NCBI RefSeq assembly: GCF_025200715.1
Contig: NZ_CP104143.1
Coordinates: 2,232,001-2,296,000, forward strand
Length of the DNA stretch: 64,000 bases
Source of the DNA: Rhizobium sullae
Lineage (GTDB): Bacteria > Pseudomonadota > Alphaproteobacteria > Rhizobiales > Rhizobiaceae
Reading direction: 5' to 3'
Below the pieces are notes generated by a model, which had not been told where the DNA came from, ran no database searches, and worked only from the letters and a program-made list of their open reading frames with translations. The translations under genes and the position numbers were made by a program. Shown piece by piece: positions 17,337 through 26,407 of the stretch. Numbering within the stretch: the first letter of the stretch is position 1; each line of letters opens with the position of its first letter.

Positions 17337-18257
17337 ATGATGGGCCAATGCGTTGTATGCGGCAGTGCTGCCGAGATCGGCAGTAATGGGGACGTCCGCC
17401 AGTATCGCTGCGACCGCTGTGGGCCTTTCGTTGTAACAGGCACCGCAGTCGCCGTCTTGAAGGGCCGTACTCAACCAACTGGGAAGGTCAACGACCTCAT
17501 TGTGGCGAAGGTCAGTCATTACATTCGCACGCATTCGACCGAGGAAGATTGGCTAGAGATCGATTCTGCGTTGATCGACGAAATGGTCGCGCAAAAGCTC
17601 CCGTCACCAAATCAACAGATAGAGAATCTTTTGCGCTGGATGGCAGAGCAGGTAGGTGAAGACCATCTCGCCGCGCTCGAATTTTCAGCAATGGACGTCT
17701 GCGCCATAATGGGAGCCGCCTCGGAAGACAGTGCAGGCGACCTCATGGATGAGGCAACAAGTTCCGGACTGATCCAATTCGTGCCTGATGATTGTTATCG
17801 ACTGACAAAAGCTGCCTGGGATCGGCTGTCAGCGTCCGAGCCGCCGCACATACCCCGGCAGCAACGGGGCGACTTCGTCGACAGCGCCCGGATGGCGGAA
17901 CTACGGGCAATTTCGGACAGTCAATTCGACCTCACACGTCTCGTGAGAATGTGCGAAGAGATCAACAGTGCCTGGGGAGCTGGTAACACGATATCGGTCG
18001 CGATGCTCGCGAGGGCGATGGTGGACCACGTCCCACCAATTTTCGGCCAGACGAACTTTTCACAGGTGACGAGCCAAGCATCTCGATCAATACGCGGGTC
18101 GTTCGAGCACATTCAGACGGCGCTTCGTCATATTGCGGACGGTGCGCTCCATACGCAAATCCGGCGCAGAGAAACAATTCCGACCACCACCCAAGTTGAT
18201 TTCCGACAGAGCTTCGATGTTTTGCTAAGCGAATTGGTTCGAATTCTTCGGAGCTGA
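17337..18257 (+). CDS. Zinc-ribbon hypothetical protein
   Basis: Protein of 306 residues from ATG 17337, behind a GAGGGG ribosome site (a GTG nine bases upstream is possible). It starts with a four-Cys zinc ribbon (CVVCG ... CDRCGPF). The middle is helical (IENLLRWMAEQVG). The C-terminal third has a distinctive pattern, RLVRMCEEINSAWGAGN, AMLARAMVDHVPPIFG and HTQIRRRETIP, that recurs in uncharacterised proteins of mobile regions; I do not recognise a function. No membrane segment or signal peptide. Confidence 0.65.
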   Translation: MMGQCVVCGSAAEIGSNGDVRQYRCDRCGPFVVTGTAVAVLKGRTQPTGKVNDLIVAKVSHYIRTHSTEEDWLEIDSALIDEMVAQKLPSPNQQIENLLRWMAEQVGEDHLAALEFSAMDVCAIMGAASEDSAGDLMDEATSSGLIQFVPDDCYRLTKAAWDRLSASEPPHIPRQQRGDFVDSARMAELRAISDSQFDLTRLVRMCEEINSAWGAGNTISVAMLARAMVDHVPPIFGQTNFSQVTSQASRSIRGSFEHIQTALRHIADGALHTQIRRRETIPTTTQVDFRQSFDVLLSELVRILRS

Positions 18258-18360
18258 AGGGAGGGGATGTAGCTGGTTTTCCCAATCTCCACGACTGAAG
18301 TCAATGTTGACATTGTGGCGCAAACCAGTTGCTCTCGCGTTGAAAGATGCGGGAGCCATC

Positions 18361-18781
18361 ATGTTATTCGGACTATTTAAGCGGAAGCAAAAACAGCAGC
18401 AATTCACGCCTGAAAACCAGCTGTTGCCGACAGAATTCGGTATCGCGGGCAAGGCCCCCACGACGACATGGCCGTGGATGCCGTTGTGCAGGAAGTCTCG
18501 CGAGGCTTGCGAAACGACAACAAATACGCCAACGACCTGATTGTAAAGGGTGACTGGTCCGTGCCCGACGCGGCCCACATGATCATCTCGGAATATGCTT
18601 CCGCCGAGATCATGACTGGGCAGCTTCACATCTATCGAGGCGTGCTTAGTGACAAGGGCAAAGCATACCTGAAGCTGTTCAAGGTCTGCAGCTCAAGCTG
18701 ATGGCGTCCGGCCGACTGACCGAAAAGGAAGCTGTCGAAGGGGTCAGAGAATTCGAGGACGAGATTGCGACCCTTGGCTAG
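18361..18781 (+). pseudogene. Frameshifted hypothetical gene
   Basis: ATG 18361 starts MLFGLFKRKQKQQQFTPENQ. At a run of five C's near 18456 the sense shifts to HDDMAVDAVVQEVSRGLRND, LIVKGDWSVPDAAHMIISEY and YRGVLSDKGKAYLKLF. A second shift near 18685 leads to GLQLKLMASGRLTEKEAVEG, ending at TAG 18779-18781. The three pieces together give one protein of about 140 residues with no recognised family. The shift at a homopolymer fits either slippage decay or a sequencing indel. Confidence 0.55.
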
Positions 18782-18800
18782 TGTGCGGGAGGAATCCCGT

Positions 18801-19637
18801 TCAGGGGTCCGATATCAGCTCGAATGGCAGCGATTTCGCGAACTGTGCGAGGCTGTCGAGCATATTTTCGACCATAGTCGGCATCTGATTGATTGCTTCA
18901 TTGGTGATGTAAAAGGCCCATGGTTCGCCCCCTGATTTCGAACAAGTAAACAGGTCCCAACCGTTTTTTTCGATAGCCTCTTTAAATGCTGCCCTACGTT
19001 CAAGGCTCCATTCGAACCCCCCGTGAAACATGAAATTCCGGTAGGTGAACATGGCCTTAAACCAGGCATGGAAACCCGGCGATAGAAATGGCTCAAGCCC
19101 AGACGCCGCCGCCAACTGCGGAAAGCCTTCCAAGATGTTGCTTTTCGCCTCGCCTTTGTCGTTGAAATAGATTTGGCAGTTCCATCGGGCCGGGTTGCTC
19201 TTCGCCCGCTTCCAGCGTTTATGCTCGGGTGGCGTCAAATTTTTGCGGGTATACATCTCGCCCAAGGCAGCAAGCGATTGCCCCAAGGTGCTTTCGACCA
19301 TTGGTGCGATCATACCTATTGCCGCCATGCTTTCAGCTGCGTCTCGAAAGACGGATTCGTGCAGCATGTCGGTGTGCTGATCGACGTAATGATGATGGTG
19401 AGGTCCCCTATAAGCTTGAACCTCTTCCTCGTCGCGCTCAATAGCCTTGCTGAATGCTTCCTCAGCATGCCGGTTCCTGGCGATCATCATCCGGACGGCC
19501 GAAAGCTGCGAATCCCAGTCCAGATTGTCGAGCAGGAAGAAGAGGTAATCCCGACCCTGCAGAAGATCGCCGAAATTGCCGGATCGGGATGCCTCAAATT
19601 CGCTTTCGTCGAAAGATTTCGCCACCGGCTCCGCCAC
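18801..19637 (-). CDS. Hypothetical protein with candidate HEPN RNase motif
   Basis: Mostly helical protein of 278 residues. The region around 195-208 reads FTYRNFMFHGGFEW, where Arg200 and His205 match the RX4H signature (with Asn after Arg) of HEPN ribonucleases. An unusual PHHHHYVDQH stretch lies near residue 79-88. No other domain is recognised. It is transcribed away from the next gene (gap 120 bases), which carries a similar motif, and sits among other accessory genes, which fits a role in defence or abortive infection (inference). Confidence 0.55.
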   Translation of the reverse strand: MAEPVAKSFDESEFEASRSGNFGDLLQGRDYLFFLLDNLDWDSQLSAVRMMIARNRHAEEAFSKAIERDEEEVQAYRGPHHHHYVDQHTDMLHESVFRDAAESMAAIGMIAPMVESTLGQSLAALGEMYTRKNLTPPEHKRWKRAKSNPARWNCQIYFNDKGEAKSNILEGFPQLAAASGLEPFLSPGFHAWFKAMFTYRNFMFHGGFEWSLERRAAFKEAIEKNGWDLFTCSKSGGEPWAFYITNEAINQMPTMVENMLDSLAQFAKSLPFELISDP

Positions 19638-19757
19638 CTCAGTTGAACATTATTACCGTTACTGTAGTGCAATTCTGACGCAATTTCGCATCCGATGATT
19701 TCGAGGTATCTCTGCGATAAACGGTGCAAAGCAGGCACTGATAATGCCTACGAGGAG

Positions 19758-20990
19758 ATGAAATTGGACGCAGCGACGATATTGGCCACTGTTCTGAAAA
19801 AGTATCAAGAGTCCAGCGACTTCAATGGTTGGCCTGCTCACGCAATCCATTCGCAGGACGAGAAAGCTGCGTTGATCGACCTGATCGAGGCGGGACTGGT
19901 GGACCTGATCAACGACGAAGAAACTCATAATCCGCACATTCGACTGCTGCCAGCCAGGCCTATCTCCGATCAAGTCAAGCGAGTGTCGAACAAGGGATTG
20001 AAGTTCGGGTGTTTGTTTCCCACTCGAAAGGCCTTGGTTGAGGTTGCAGGCGTTGGTCCTGATCCTGCCGCTCCTTATACAGCGGCATTAAAGCTCGGAG
20101 CCCCACAGCTTGAATTCCGGACCTTTCGCTTGGAGGTGCTGGAGCGATACCGCAACGATCCTACCTTTAGGTATTCGGTCGACGACACGTCCGGAACCAT
20201 CTATCGCGACAGCGAGGATAAAGAATCCCACGAATATGCCCAGTTCGGCTTTGCGTTCGATGAGAACGTGAACCGATATGTCGCTGCCTTCCTCCGATAC
20301 CTACATGACATGTCAGCCGAACAGCAGGCCTACTGGGCTGGATTTGAACTCCAAGGCGATTTCCAGCTTCACCCGGATTATTACCGTTCGTCTATTCTCG
20401 GGGAATGGCCTGAAGGAGTGTCGGTATTCGACGCGATCCTCGAAGAGAAGAAGATCATCAACATCATGAGCGAAAGCATGGGCAAGCCGAGGCTTTTTAA
20501 GTCCGACTATGAGGCCTATCGCCGCCCAGACCATTTCGGCTTTCTGATCCGCCCGACCAAAAAGGAGTTCTCAGATTTCTGCCTCCGGCTTGACCAGCTG
20601 ATGTCCGATGACATGAACTACAAGTTTTTCGAAGGGGATATCGAGGTCTACGAATACGGAAAGATGGACAGTGGCGAACAGATTAAAAGAATGAAGGGAA
20701 CTATCTCGCTGCTGATGGAGTGGTTGGCAGCGAAATTTAAGCCCAAAGACGAAAACGATATGGTCCCCATCAATGAGGGTTTCAGGGCCGTTCGCAAGGC
20801 TCGCCAGAAACCCGCCCATAAGATCGAGGACAACGTTTTCGATGAGGCCTATTATCAGCAACAGCGAGAACTAATCATCGCAGCATATGGGGCGGTTCGT
20901 TTCCTGCGGCAGGTTTTTGCCAATCATCCTGCCTGTAAAGATGTAGACGTCCCAAAGTGGCTATTCGAAGGGCACATCTGGACGCAATAG
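19758..20990 (+). CDS. Hypothetical protein with C-terminal HEPN-like motif
   Basis: Protein of 410 residues from ATG 19758 (an ATG at 19695 would add 21). The first ~90 residues look like a small helical domain (LKKYQESSDFNGWPAH). The C-terminal ~65 residues hold FRAVRKARQKPAHKIEDN with RX4H spacing (RQKPAH), followed by a long helix ending in FLRQVFANHP, a layout seen in several HEPN-type proteins. The central ~200 residues are unrecognised. The start is uncertain because the GAGGAG before 19758 is only two to three bases from the ATG. Confidence 0.5.
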   Translation: MKLDAATILATVLKKYQESSDFNGWPAHAIHSQDEKAALIDLIEAGLVDLINDEETHNPHIRLLPARPISDQVKRVSNKGLKFGCLFPTRKALVEVAGVGPDPAAPYTAALKLGAPQLEFRTFRLEVLERYRNDPTFRYSVDDTSGTIYRDSEDKESHEYAQFGFAFDENVNRYVAAFLRYLHDMSAEQQAYWAGFELQGDFQLHPDYYRSSILGEWPEGVSVFDAILEEKKIINIMSESMGKPRLFKSDYEAYRRPDHFGFLIRPTKKEFSDFCLRLDQLMSDDMNYKFFEGDIEVYEYGKMDSGEQIKRMKGTISLLMEWLAAKFKPKDENDMVPINEGFRAVRKARQKPAHKIEDNVFDEAYYQQQRELIIAAYGAVRFLRQVFANHPACKDVDVPKWLFEGHIWTQ

Positions 20991-21078
20991 GCGCTTCTCG
21001 TTCTAGTGTCCGATAATGAATGTTATCGGTCATTAGCGCCCCAATGCGCCAATAACAGAGATTTGAAGCTAGGGAGCT

Positions 21079-21213
21079 TTAGCTTCCGCTTTCTATAAAA
21101 CTGCCGTAGGCCAGGTTGTCCTTGTTGCTGACGATCGCCTCCAGGAGTTCAGAATCCTCGCCGAGCATTTTTGCGACGTGATTGATAGCGAAGACGTGGG
21201 TGATTGTGGCCAT
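21079..21213 (-). CDS. Small hypothetical protein or 3' half of a frameshifted gene
   Basis: Minus-strand frame of 44 residues from ATG 21213 (MATITHVFAINHVAKMLGED, ending GSFIESGS). The sense extends upstream (LNRPLSGREYVKL) to the end of the neighbouring frame at 21249, so it is either a coupled small gene or the continuation of that gene after a frameshift. No family recognised. Confidence 0.45.
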   Translation of the reverse strand: MATITHVFAINHVAKMLGEDSELLEAIVSNKDNLAYGSFIESGS

Positions 21214-21248
21214 CAGCTTTACATATTCTCGGCCGGAAAGCGGTCTGT

Positions 21249-21617
21249 TCAGCGTATGGGTTGTGAGACTATGCGGTCAATCGCGCGAGCCCAGCTAAAG
21301 ACCCCAGCCAGACCGCCACCTTCCGCGAATACGAAATAGCATCCGAGCGTAAGCTCGTGGCCCAAGGCCTCAGCCTTAAAATCCGATATTCCGTCGCAAC
21401 CATCAGGGTTGATTTCGAACGTTAAGAGACAATCTTCTCCGCCGCTCGCCCTGACATCATCGAAGACGGCCTTGATCTCGACGTGGTTGTCGGCGTCGAT
21501 ACGAGCGAGGACTTCGTCGAAGGTCTGCTGTCCAAAACCAATAATGTCGTCATTGGGCGCGAAGTTTGCCCAGACGTGGATATCATCGAAAATGCGTTCG
21601 ATCTGTATGAATGCCAT
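21249..21617 (-). CDS. Hypothetical protein
   Basis: Protein of 122 residues, acidic, starting MAFIQIERIFDDIHVWANFA and containing FGQQTFDEVLARIDADNHVE and LGCYFVFAEGGGLAGVFSW. It looks like a small alpha/beta protein of an immunity or unknown family; I cannot name it. Its 3' end abuts another frame with good coding sense, so the true product may be longer and frameshifted. Confidence 0.5.
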   Translation of the reverse strand: MAFIQIERIFDDIHVWANFAPNDDIIGFGQQTFDEVLARIDADNHVEIKAVFDDVRASGGEDCLLTFEINPDGCDGISDFKAEALGHELTLGCYFVFAEGGGLAGVFSWARAIDRIVSQPIR

Positions 21618-21980
21618 TGTGCCGCGCGTTTGCCCTTTCGTAGTTGTGAAGCAGCCAGTGCCCTAAGACGGCCGATCCAAGTGATCAGGATAGATAAGGC
21701 ACGCACGGGCACCTCACAACTGCTGGAGATTGCGGACCAGTACCGCCGAGATTGCGGTCAGTGCCGACAAGCCCTGCGGGGCTTTCATGGCTTGCAAGCA
21801 AGCCAACGGACGGGCTACGCCCGGAGTCTTTTGTATCCGTGCCGAACGGACCGCAAGACTCTAAACGGTCGCTGTCCGAACGGCCCGTCTACCAAGAAGG
21901 AATCCGCCTGGTCGGCGGATACTCGGTTTGAAGGCTACGAAAGTGCTTGCGAATTCAATTAGTTGCGGATACCTTATGTT
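21618..21980. other. Island edge, about 360 bases, with hairpins and no clear gene
   Basis: No convincing gene, although a plus-strand stretch near 21675-21835 is open. Two inverted repeats are visible: AAGCCC-tgcg-GGGCTT at 21769-21784 (followed by TTC, a weak terminator shape) and the near-perfect palindrome GGCTTGC-aa-GCAAGCC at 21789-21804. They lie about 200 bases from the point where accessory DNA meets the truncated MHYT-GGDEF gene. Confidence 0.4.
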
Positions 21981-22916
21981 TTAGGCGGAAACCGTTGATC
22001 CGTGAAAACCGTGAACGTCATTGATTTCCTTGAAGCGATCGAGATCGAAGGAGAGAACGGCAATATGGGCCGTCATGTCCTTCGGCCTGTTGATCAGGCT
22101 GGCCAAATGCTCGTTGAATGCGGCGCGATTGGGCAGGTTGGTCAGCGGGTCGTGCAGCGACAGATGCCGGTAACGCGCGACGGCGGCCTGTGTCGTTTGC
22201 ATATCGATGATGTAAGTCGAAGCGCCGAGCACGAGGATGATCACCATTATCGCACCAACCAGACCGGTCATGATACCGACGGATATCAATTCGGCCGGCA
22301 CCGCTGCGGACGGATCCGGCATGATCGATAGGCCGGCCATGCCGGTGAAATGCGTCAGCACGATCGCAAGAACCAGCGCCAAGGCCGAGCCGTGTCTACA
22401 AAAGCGTGTCAAAGGGCGGGCAACGCGGTTGGTTGCGGCGGCCCCGAAGATACCGGCAAAGACAAGCGAGGCGGCGACATAGGACGTCTGCCACACCAGA
22501 TCGCCTCCGACTTCAAATCCCGCAATACCTACGTAGTGCACCAGCGCGACGCCGAGCCCGACGATGGCGCCGCCGGCTTCGATCAGCGCACTCTTCTGCG
22601 ACATGGAAGCGATCGTGAAGCCCAGCATCGTCGCGACCATGCCGATAAACAGCGAGAGAAGCGTCAGGCCGGGATCGTAGCCGCTCATGACCGGCGAGCG
22701 GTAGCCGAGCATCGCGATGAAATGCGTCGTCCAGATGGTCGAGCCGCCGACGAAGCCGGAGAGGAATAGCCAGTTGACCCTCTGAAGCCCCTGCGTGCGA
22801 CGAGCCCTGGTAAACAGCCGCATCGTGAGCAGCGAGCCAAGCAAGCAGATGATCGTCGCAAATATAAGATCGTCAAAGCTGTGCTCGACCGTGATGCAGG
22901 AAATAACGCGCAACAT
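21981..22916 (-). pseudogene. MHYT-domain protein truncated within its GGDEF domain
   Basis: Remaining 311 residues of a membrane sensor. Residues 1-250 are seven membrane helices with the paired MHYT-type motifs (THFIAMLG, LVHYVGIAGF, LTHFTGMAGL). Residues ~262-300 start a GGDEF domain (HDPLTNLPNRAAFNEHL, FDLDRFKEINDVHG), after which the normal sequence stops and eight unrelated residues (FHGSTVSA) lead to a stop. The GGDEF signature and any EAL domain are missing, so it cannot make c-di-GMP. The break falls exactly where the accessory region begins. Confidence 0.8.
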
Positions 22917-23074
22917 TTAGAAAAACCGAACATTGATATCGGCTCCATCATTATTGTCTCGCTGCGTAGGATTCCTTAATTCCGAGGAGTGACGTACTTT
23001 GATGGTTAAACAATCCATAGAAAATGCAACCGCCACCCGATGGACGGCAACTCAAGATGTAGACGTTGCGTCAG

Positions 23075-23103
23075 CTTGCGTTTCCGCTTCACTTATACTA
23101 TAG
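23075..23103 (+). promoter_or_regulatory. Probable sigma-70 promoter of rplY
   Basis: CTTGCG at 23075-23080, 17-base spacer, CTATAG at 23098-23103. This matches the rhizobial housekeeping consensus CTTGAC-N17-CTATAT in ten of twelve positions. It lies about 120 bases before the rplY start, leaving a leader of roughly 115 bases. Confidence 0.55.
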
Positions 23104-23225
23104 CGCACGCGTCCGCGCAGACACCCTTGGAGGCAATGCGGATGAGGAAGGCCTAAACGCCCCTCCAGTCACCGGAAGGCTGATGCCTGGCGGAGACTCT
23201 CCAAATAACCTCGAAAGGAATAGCC

Positions 23226-23840
23226 ATGAGCCAGGAAACTTACGAGCTCAAGGCCGAGGCGCGCGAACGGGTTGGTAAGGGGTCCGCCCGTGAACTTCGC
23301 CGCAACGGTTTGATTCCCGCTGTCATCTACGGTGATAAGCAGGCCCCCATTTCTATCGCTCTCAACACCAACGAGGTGACGAAGCGCATTCATGCCGGTG
23401 GTTTCATGACCACTGTCGCGACGATCGACGTCGGCGGCCAGAAGTACAAGGTTCTGCCGAAGGACTATCAGCGCGATCCGGTTCGCGACTTCATGATGCA
23501 CGTGGACTTCCTCCGCGTCTCCGGCAACACGCAGGTCACCGTCGAAATCCCGGTTCACTTCATCAACGAAGAGAAGTCGCAGGTGAAGATCGGCGGCGTT
23601 TTGAACATCGTTCGCCACACCATCGAAGTTCAGTGCCCGGCTGATGCGATCCCGGAATTCTTCAATATCGACCTCACCGGTAAGAAGATCGGCGACAGCA
23701 TCCATATCTCCGAAGTCACGCTGCCGAAGGGGGTGACCACGGTTATCGACCGCGACTTCACGGTCGCCACAATCGTTGCTCCGGCCGCTGGCGTCGAAGA
23801 AGAAGCTCCGGCTGAAGGCGAAGGCGAAGCGGAAGCATAA
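23226..23840 (+). CDS. rplY: 50S ribosomal protein L25/general stress protein Ctc
   Basis: L25 of 204 residues: an N-terminal 5S rRNA-binding domain ([28 protein letters not shown]) followed by the C-terminal Ctc/TL5 beta domain ([23 protein letters not shown]) and a Glu/Ala-rich acidic tail. It binds 5S rRNA in the large subunit. The ribosome site is GAAAGGAATAGCC before ATG 23226. It has its own promoter upstream and a strong terminator downstream. Confidence 0.97.
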   Translation: MSQETYELKAEARERVGKGSARELRRNGLIPAVIYGDKQAPISIALNTNEVTKRIHAGGFMTTVATIDVGGQKYKVLPKDYQRDPVRDFMMHVDFLRVSGNTQVTVEIPVHFINEEKSQVKIGGVLNIVRHTIEVQCPADAIPEFFNIDLTGKKIGDSIHISEVTLPKGVTTVIDRDFTVATIVAPAAGVEEEAPAEGEGEAEA

Positions 23841-23865
23841 CCCGCATACACCAATTCGTAATCAT

Positions 23866-23898
23866 AAGGCCCGCTTTCCTCTTGAAGGCGGGCCTTTT
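23866..23898 (+). terminator. Rho-independent terminator of rplY
   Basis: AAGGCCCGC (23866-23874) pairs with GCGGGCCTT (23888-23896) and is followed by TTTTC. Nine perfect base pairs, 26 bases after the rplY stop. Confidence 0.9.
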
Positions 23899-24024
23899 CA
23901 ATTTAGGCGCGAGCTTACTTCAGCAACATTTAACACATTCGTGAAAGCATTCTCCGAGCATTTGTATACTTGCATCTTTGCCACTACGGCCCCGAAGTTC
24001 AGGCCTGGGGAGAAAACGGAAACT

Positions 24025-26382
24025 ATGAATAATTCCGTTGAGAACAGATTTTTTGCGATTGTTTGCGGAGCGCTGTTCATATTTGTTGCTCCGCTTTTTG
24101 TATTGTTTCTTTTCCTTTCCTCCGAGCGCGCCGACAAGGAAATACGCGACCACATCTCCATTCTTCTGGTCGCAAATTCCCAGGCGCTCGCAAAGCCGCT
24201 CTGGGATCTGGACGAGGAAAGCGTGACCCAGATCAGCGCCACGATGGTTTCGCAGGGCGCCATCGTGAAGGTCGAGGTCCGTGATCAGTCCAGCCAGCTC
24301 AATGTTACGCAGTCGACCATCCCGAAGTCCTTCAACGGCGAGCTCGTTCAGGTTTCCCGCGCCATCATCTACAACACAGTCAACGGCCCGAAGAATCTTG
24401 GCAGCATCGCGGTCTATTATCCAAAGCTCGGCCTATTTTCCGGCCTGAAGCATGAAGAAGTCGTCTTCATATCCATCTTCATCTTCGCTGTGCTCACCGT
24501 CTTCGGCACGGCGCTGATCGGTAACCGCCTCTTCGTCATCCAGCCCCTCATGCGGCTCATCGCTGCCATCGAGGCTACCCGCCAGCTCGGATCGCGCCAT
24601 CATGTCGATTGGCAATCGAGCGATGAGATGGGCCGCCTCGCCCGCAGCTTCAACGAGATGCAGACCAAACTGGAGAGCGAGGAGAAGGAGCTGAAGCTCG
24701 CCCACCGCCTCGCAACCGACATCTATAACCTGACGCCCGCCATGCTCTTCTCGCTGGACAACGAGGATCGCATCACCGCGGTCAGCGATTATTGGCTGGT
24801 CGCAACGGGTTACGGCAGGGCCGACGTCACCGGACGCAGATTTTCCGAACTCGTGACGCCCGACACCCGCGACGTCTTCCAAAATCGCAAGGAAGGGATG
24901 GAAACCGGCGCGGCGCTCGACGTGACCGTCAAGTTCCTCTGCGCCGGCGGCCATGTGATGGATGTGCTTATCCTGGAATCCAAGACAGCCACCGGGCCAA
25001 ACCAGCTCTCGCTCTCCGTTATGACCGATGTAACGGAACTGAAGGCCTCCGAGGACCGCAATCACCGCCAGGCGATCACCGATCATCTCACCGGCCTTTT
25101 GAACCGCCAAGGCTTCGAGGCCGCGCTCGACATCAAGATTGCCGAAGCCGATGCCGCGGGACAGGAAGTTGCCTGCCTCTTCGTCGACCTCGACCGCTTC
25201 AAGTGGATCAACGACAATCTCGGCCATGCCGAGGGCGACCGTGCGCTGCGCGAGCTCGTGGAGCGGCTTAACACGCATCTTGCCCCCTCCGACCAGGCAG
25301 CGCGCCTTGGCGGCGATGAGTTCGCCATCCTGCTTCCGGCCAAGGATGGCGAGAAGCGCGCCAAGGCGATGTGCGAACAGATCGCCTCCCTCTTCGAGGA
25401 GCCTTTCGGACCGGACCTGCATCTGAGCGCCAGCGTCGGCATCGCCATCTATCCGCGCCATGCATCGAATGCCGCCGAACTGCTGCAGAAATCGGATATG
25501 GCGATGTATGCAAAGAAGCGCGACGGCAAGAACGGATCGCAGCTCTTCGACAACGGCATGCTGGATAGTGCCCGCGCCCGAGCCGAGATCGAAAGCCACA
25601 TCGAGAACGGCCTCACCGAGGATTGGTTCGATGCCTATCTGCAGCCAATCGTGGGCCTCGATGACCGCCGCATTACCGGCTTCGAAGCGCTCTTGCGTCT
25701 CAATCACCCGCAGAAAGGGCTTATGTCCCCGGCTGGCATCATCCACGTCGCCGAGGAGACCGCCAAGATTGTCCGCGTCGGAAACGTCATCATGGAAAAG
25801 GCAATCGGGCATCTAGCGCAGATTTCCCGGATTCCGGGGATGCACGATGCCTACCTTGCGATCAATTTCTCGCCGCTGCAGTTCGAAACCACACTGCCCT
25901 CCCGACTCGCCGGACTCCTCGGGCGACACGGCATCCGTCCGGATCGAATCGTCGTCGAGATCACGGAAGCCGTACTGATGCACGACAACCCGCAGATCCG
26001 CATGGTAGTGACCGAACTACGCCGCTTCGGCTGCCGCATCGCGCTAGATGATTTCGGCACGGGGTATTCGTCTCTGAGTTATCTCAACCGTTTCCCCGTC
26101 GATATCATCAAGGTCGACCAGTCCTTCACGCGGTCGATCAACGACGCGAACGATGACGTCCGCCACAAGAGCCGGATGCTTATCGAAGGCATCACCACGT
26201 TGTCGCACAAGATGGGCTGCGCCGTCATCGCAGAAGGCATTGAAACAGAGGAAGAATGCCGCACCCTCCACCAGATGGGGCTTGACTACGGCCAGGGCTA
26301 CCTCTTCCATCGCCCGCAGAATGCCGAAAAATTGATCGAAGAACTCACACACGCGCCGAATGCGGTGGCGCGCGCCTCGTGA
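24025..26382 (+). CDS. Membrane PAS-GGDEF-EAL c-di-GMP signalling protein
   Basis: Bifunctional-type c-di-GMP protein of 785 residues. ATG 24025 follows GGGGAGAA. Two membrane segments (~9-32 and ~145-170) enclose a periplasmic sensor region; then HAMP-like sequence, a PAS domain (~235-340), GGDEF (LGGDEF at 428-433) and EAL (EALLR at 554-558, with ITEAVL, DDFGTGYSSL, KVDQSF, AEGIET). Both active sites look intact. The inhibitory RxxD site before GGDEF reads APSD, so product inhibition is probably lost. A solute-binding protein gene follows after 25 bases and may supply the signal. Confidence 0.9.
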   Translation: MNNSVENRFFAIVCGALFIFVAPLFVLFLFLSSERADKEIRDHISILLVANSQALAKPLWDLDEESVTQISATMVSQGAIVKVEVRDQSSQLNVTQSTIPKSFNGELVQVSRAIIYNTVNGPKNLGSIAVYYPKLGLFSGLKHEEVVFISIFIFAVLTVFGTALIGNRLFVIQPLMRLIAAIEATRQLGSRHHVDWQSSDEMGRLARSFNEMQTKLESEEKELKLAHRLATDIYNLTPAMLFSLDNEDRITAVSDYWLVATGYGRADVTGRRFSELVTPDTRDVFQNRKEGMETGAALDVTVKFLCAGGHVMDVLILESKTATGPNQLSLSVMTDVTELKASEDRNHRQAITDHLTGLLNRQGFEAALDIKIAEADAAGQEVACLFVDLDRFKWINDNLGHAEGDRALRELVERLNTHLAPSDQAARLGGDEFAILLPAKDGEKRAKAMCEQIASLFEEPFGPDLHLSASVGIAIYPRHASNAAELLQKSDMAMYAKKRDGKNGSQLFDNGMLDSARARAEIESHIENGLTEDWFDAYLQPIVGLDDRRITGFEALLRLNHPQKGLMSPAGIIHVAEETAKIVRVGNVIMEKAIGHLAQISRIPGMHDAYLAINFSPLQFETTLPSRLAGLLGRHGIRPDRIVVEITEAVLMHDNPQIRMVVTELRRFGCRIALDDFGTGYSSLSYLNRFPVDIIKVDQSFTRSINDANDDVRHKSRMLIEGITTLSHKMGCAVIAEGIETEEECRTLHQMGLDYGQGYLFHRPQNAEKLIEELTHAPNAVARAS

Positions 26383-26407
26383 TCTGCACGTCGAAGGAGG
26401 GAATGCG

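Noticed and set aside
21900..22000. tRNA attachment site at the accessory region's right edge
   Set aside because: No tRNA-like cloverleaf or tRNA 3' end was found; the edge lies inside a coding gene.
24433..25812. 459-codon open frame opposite the GGDEF-EAL gene
   Set aside because: Long antisense frames are expected in high-GC coding DNA; the plus strand encodes an intact enzyme with all motifs, and the antisense product has no recognisable domain.
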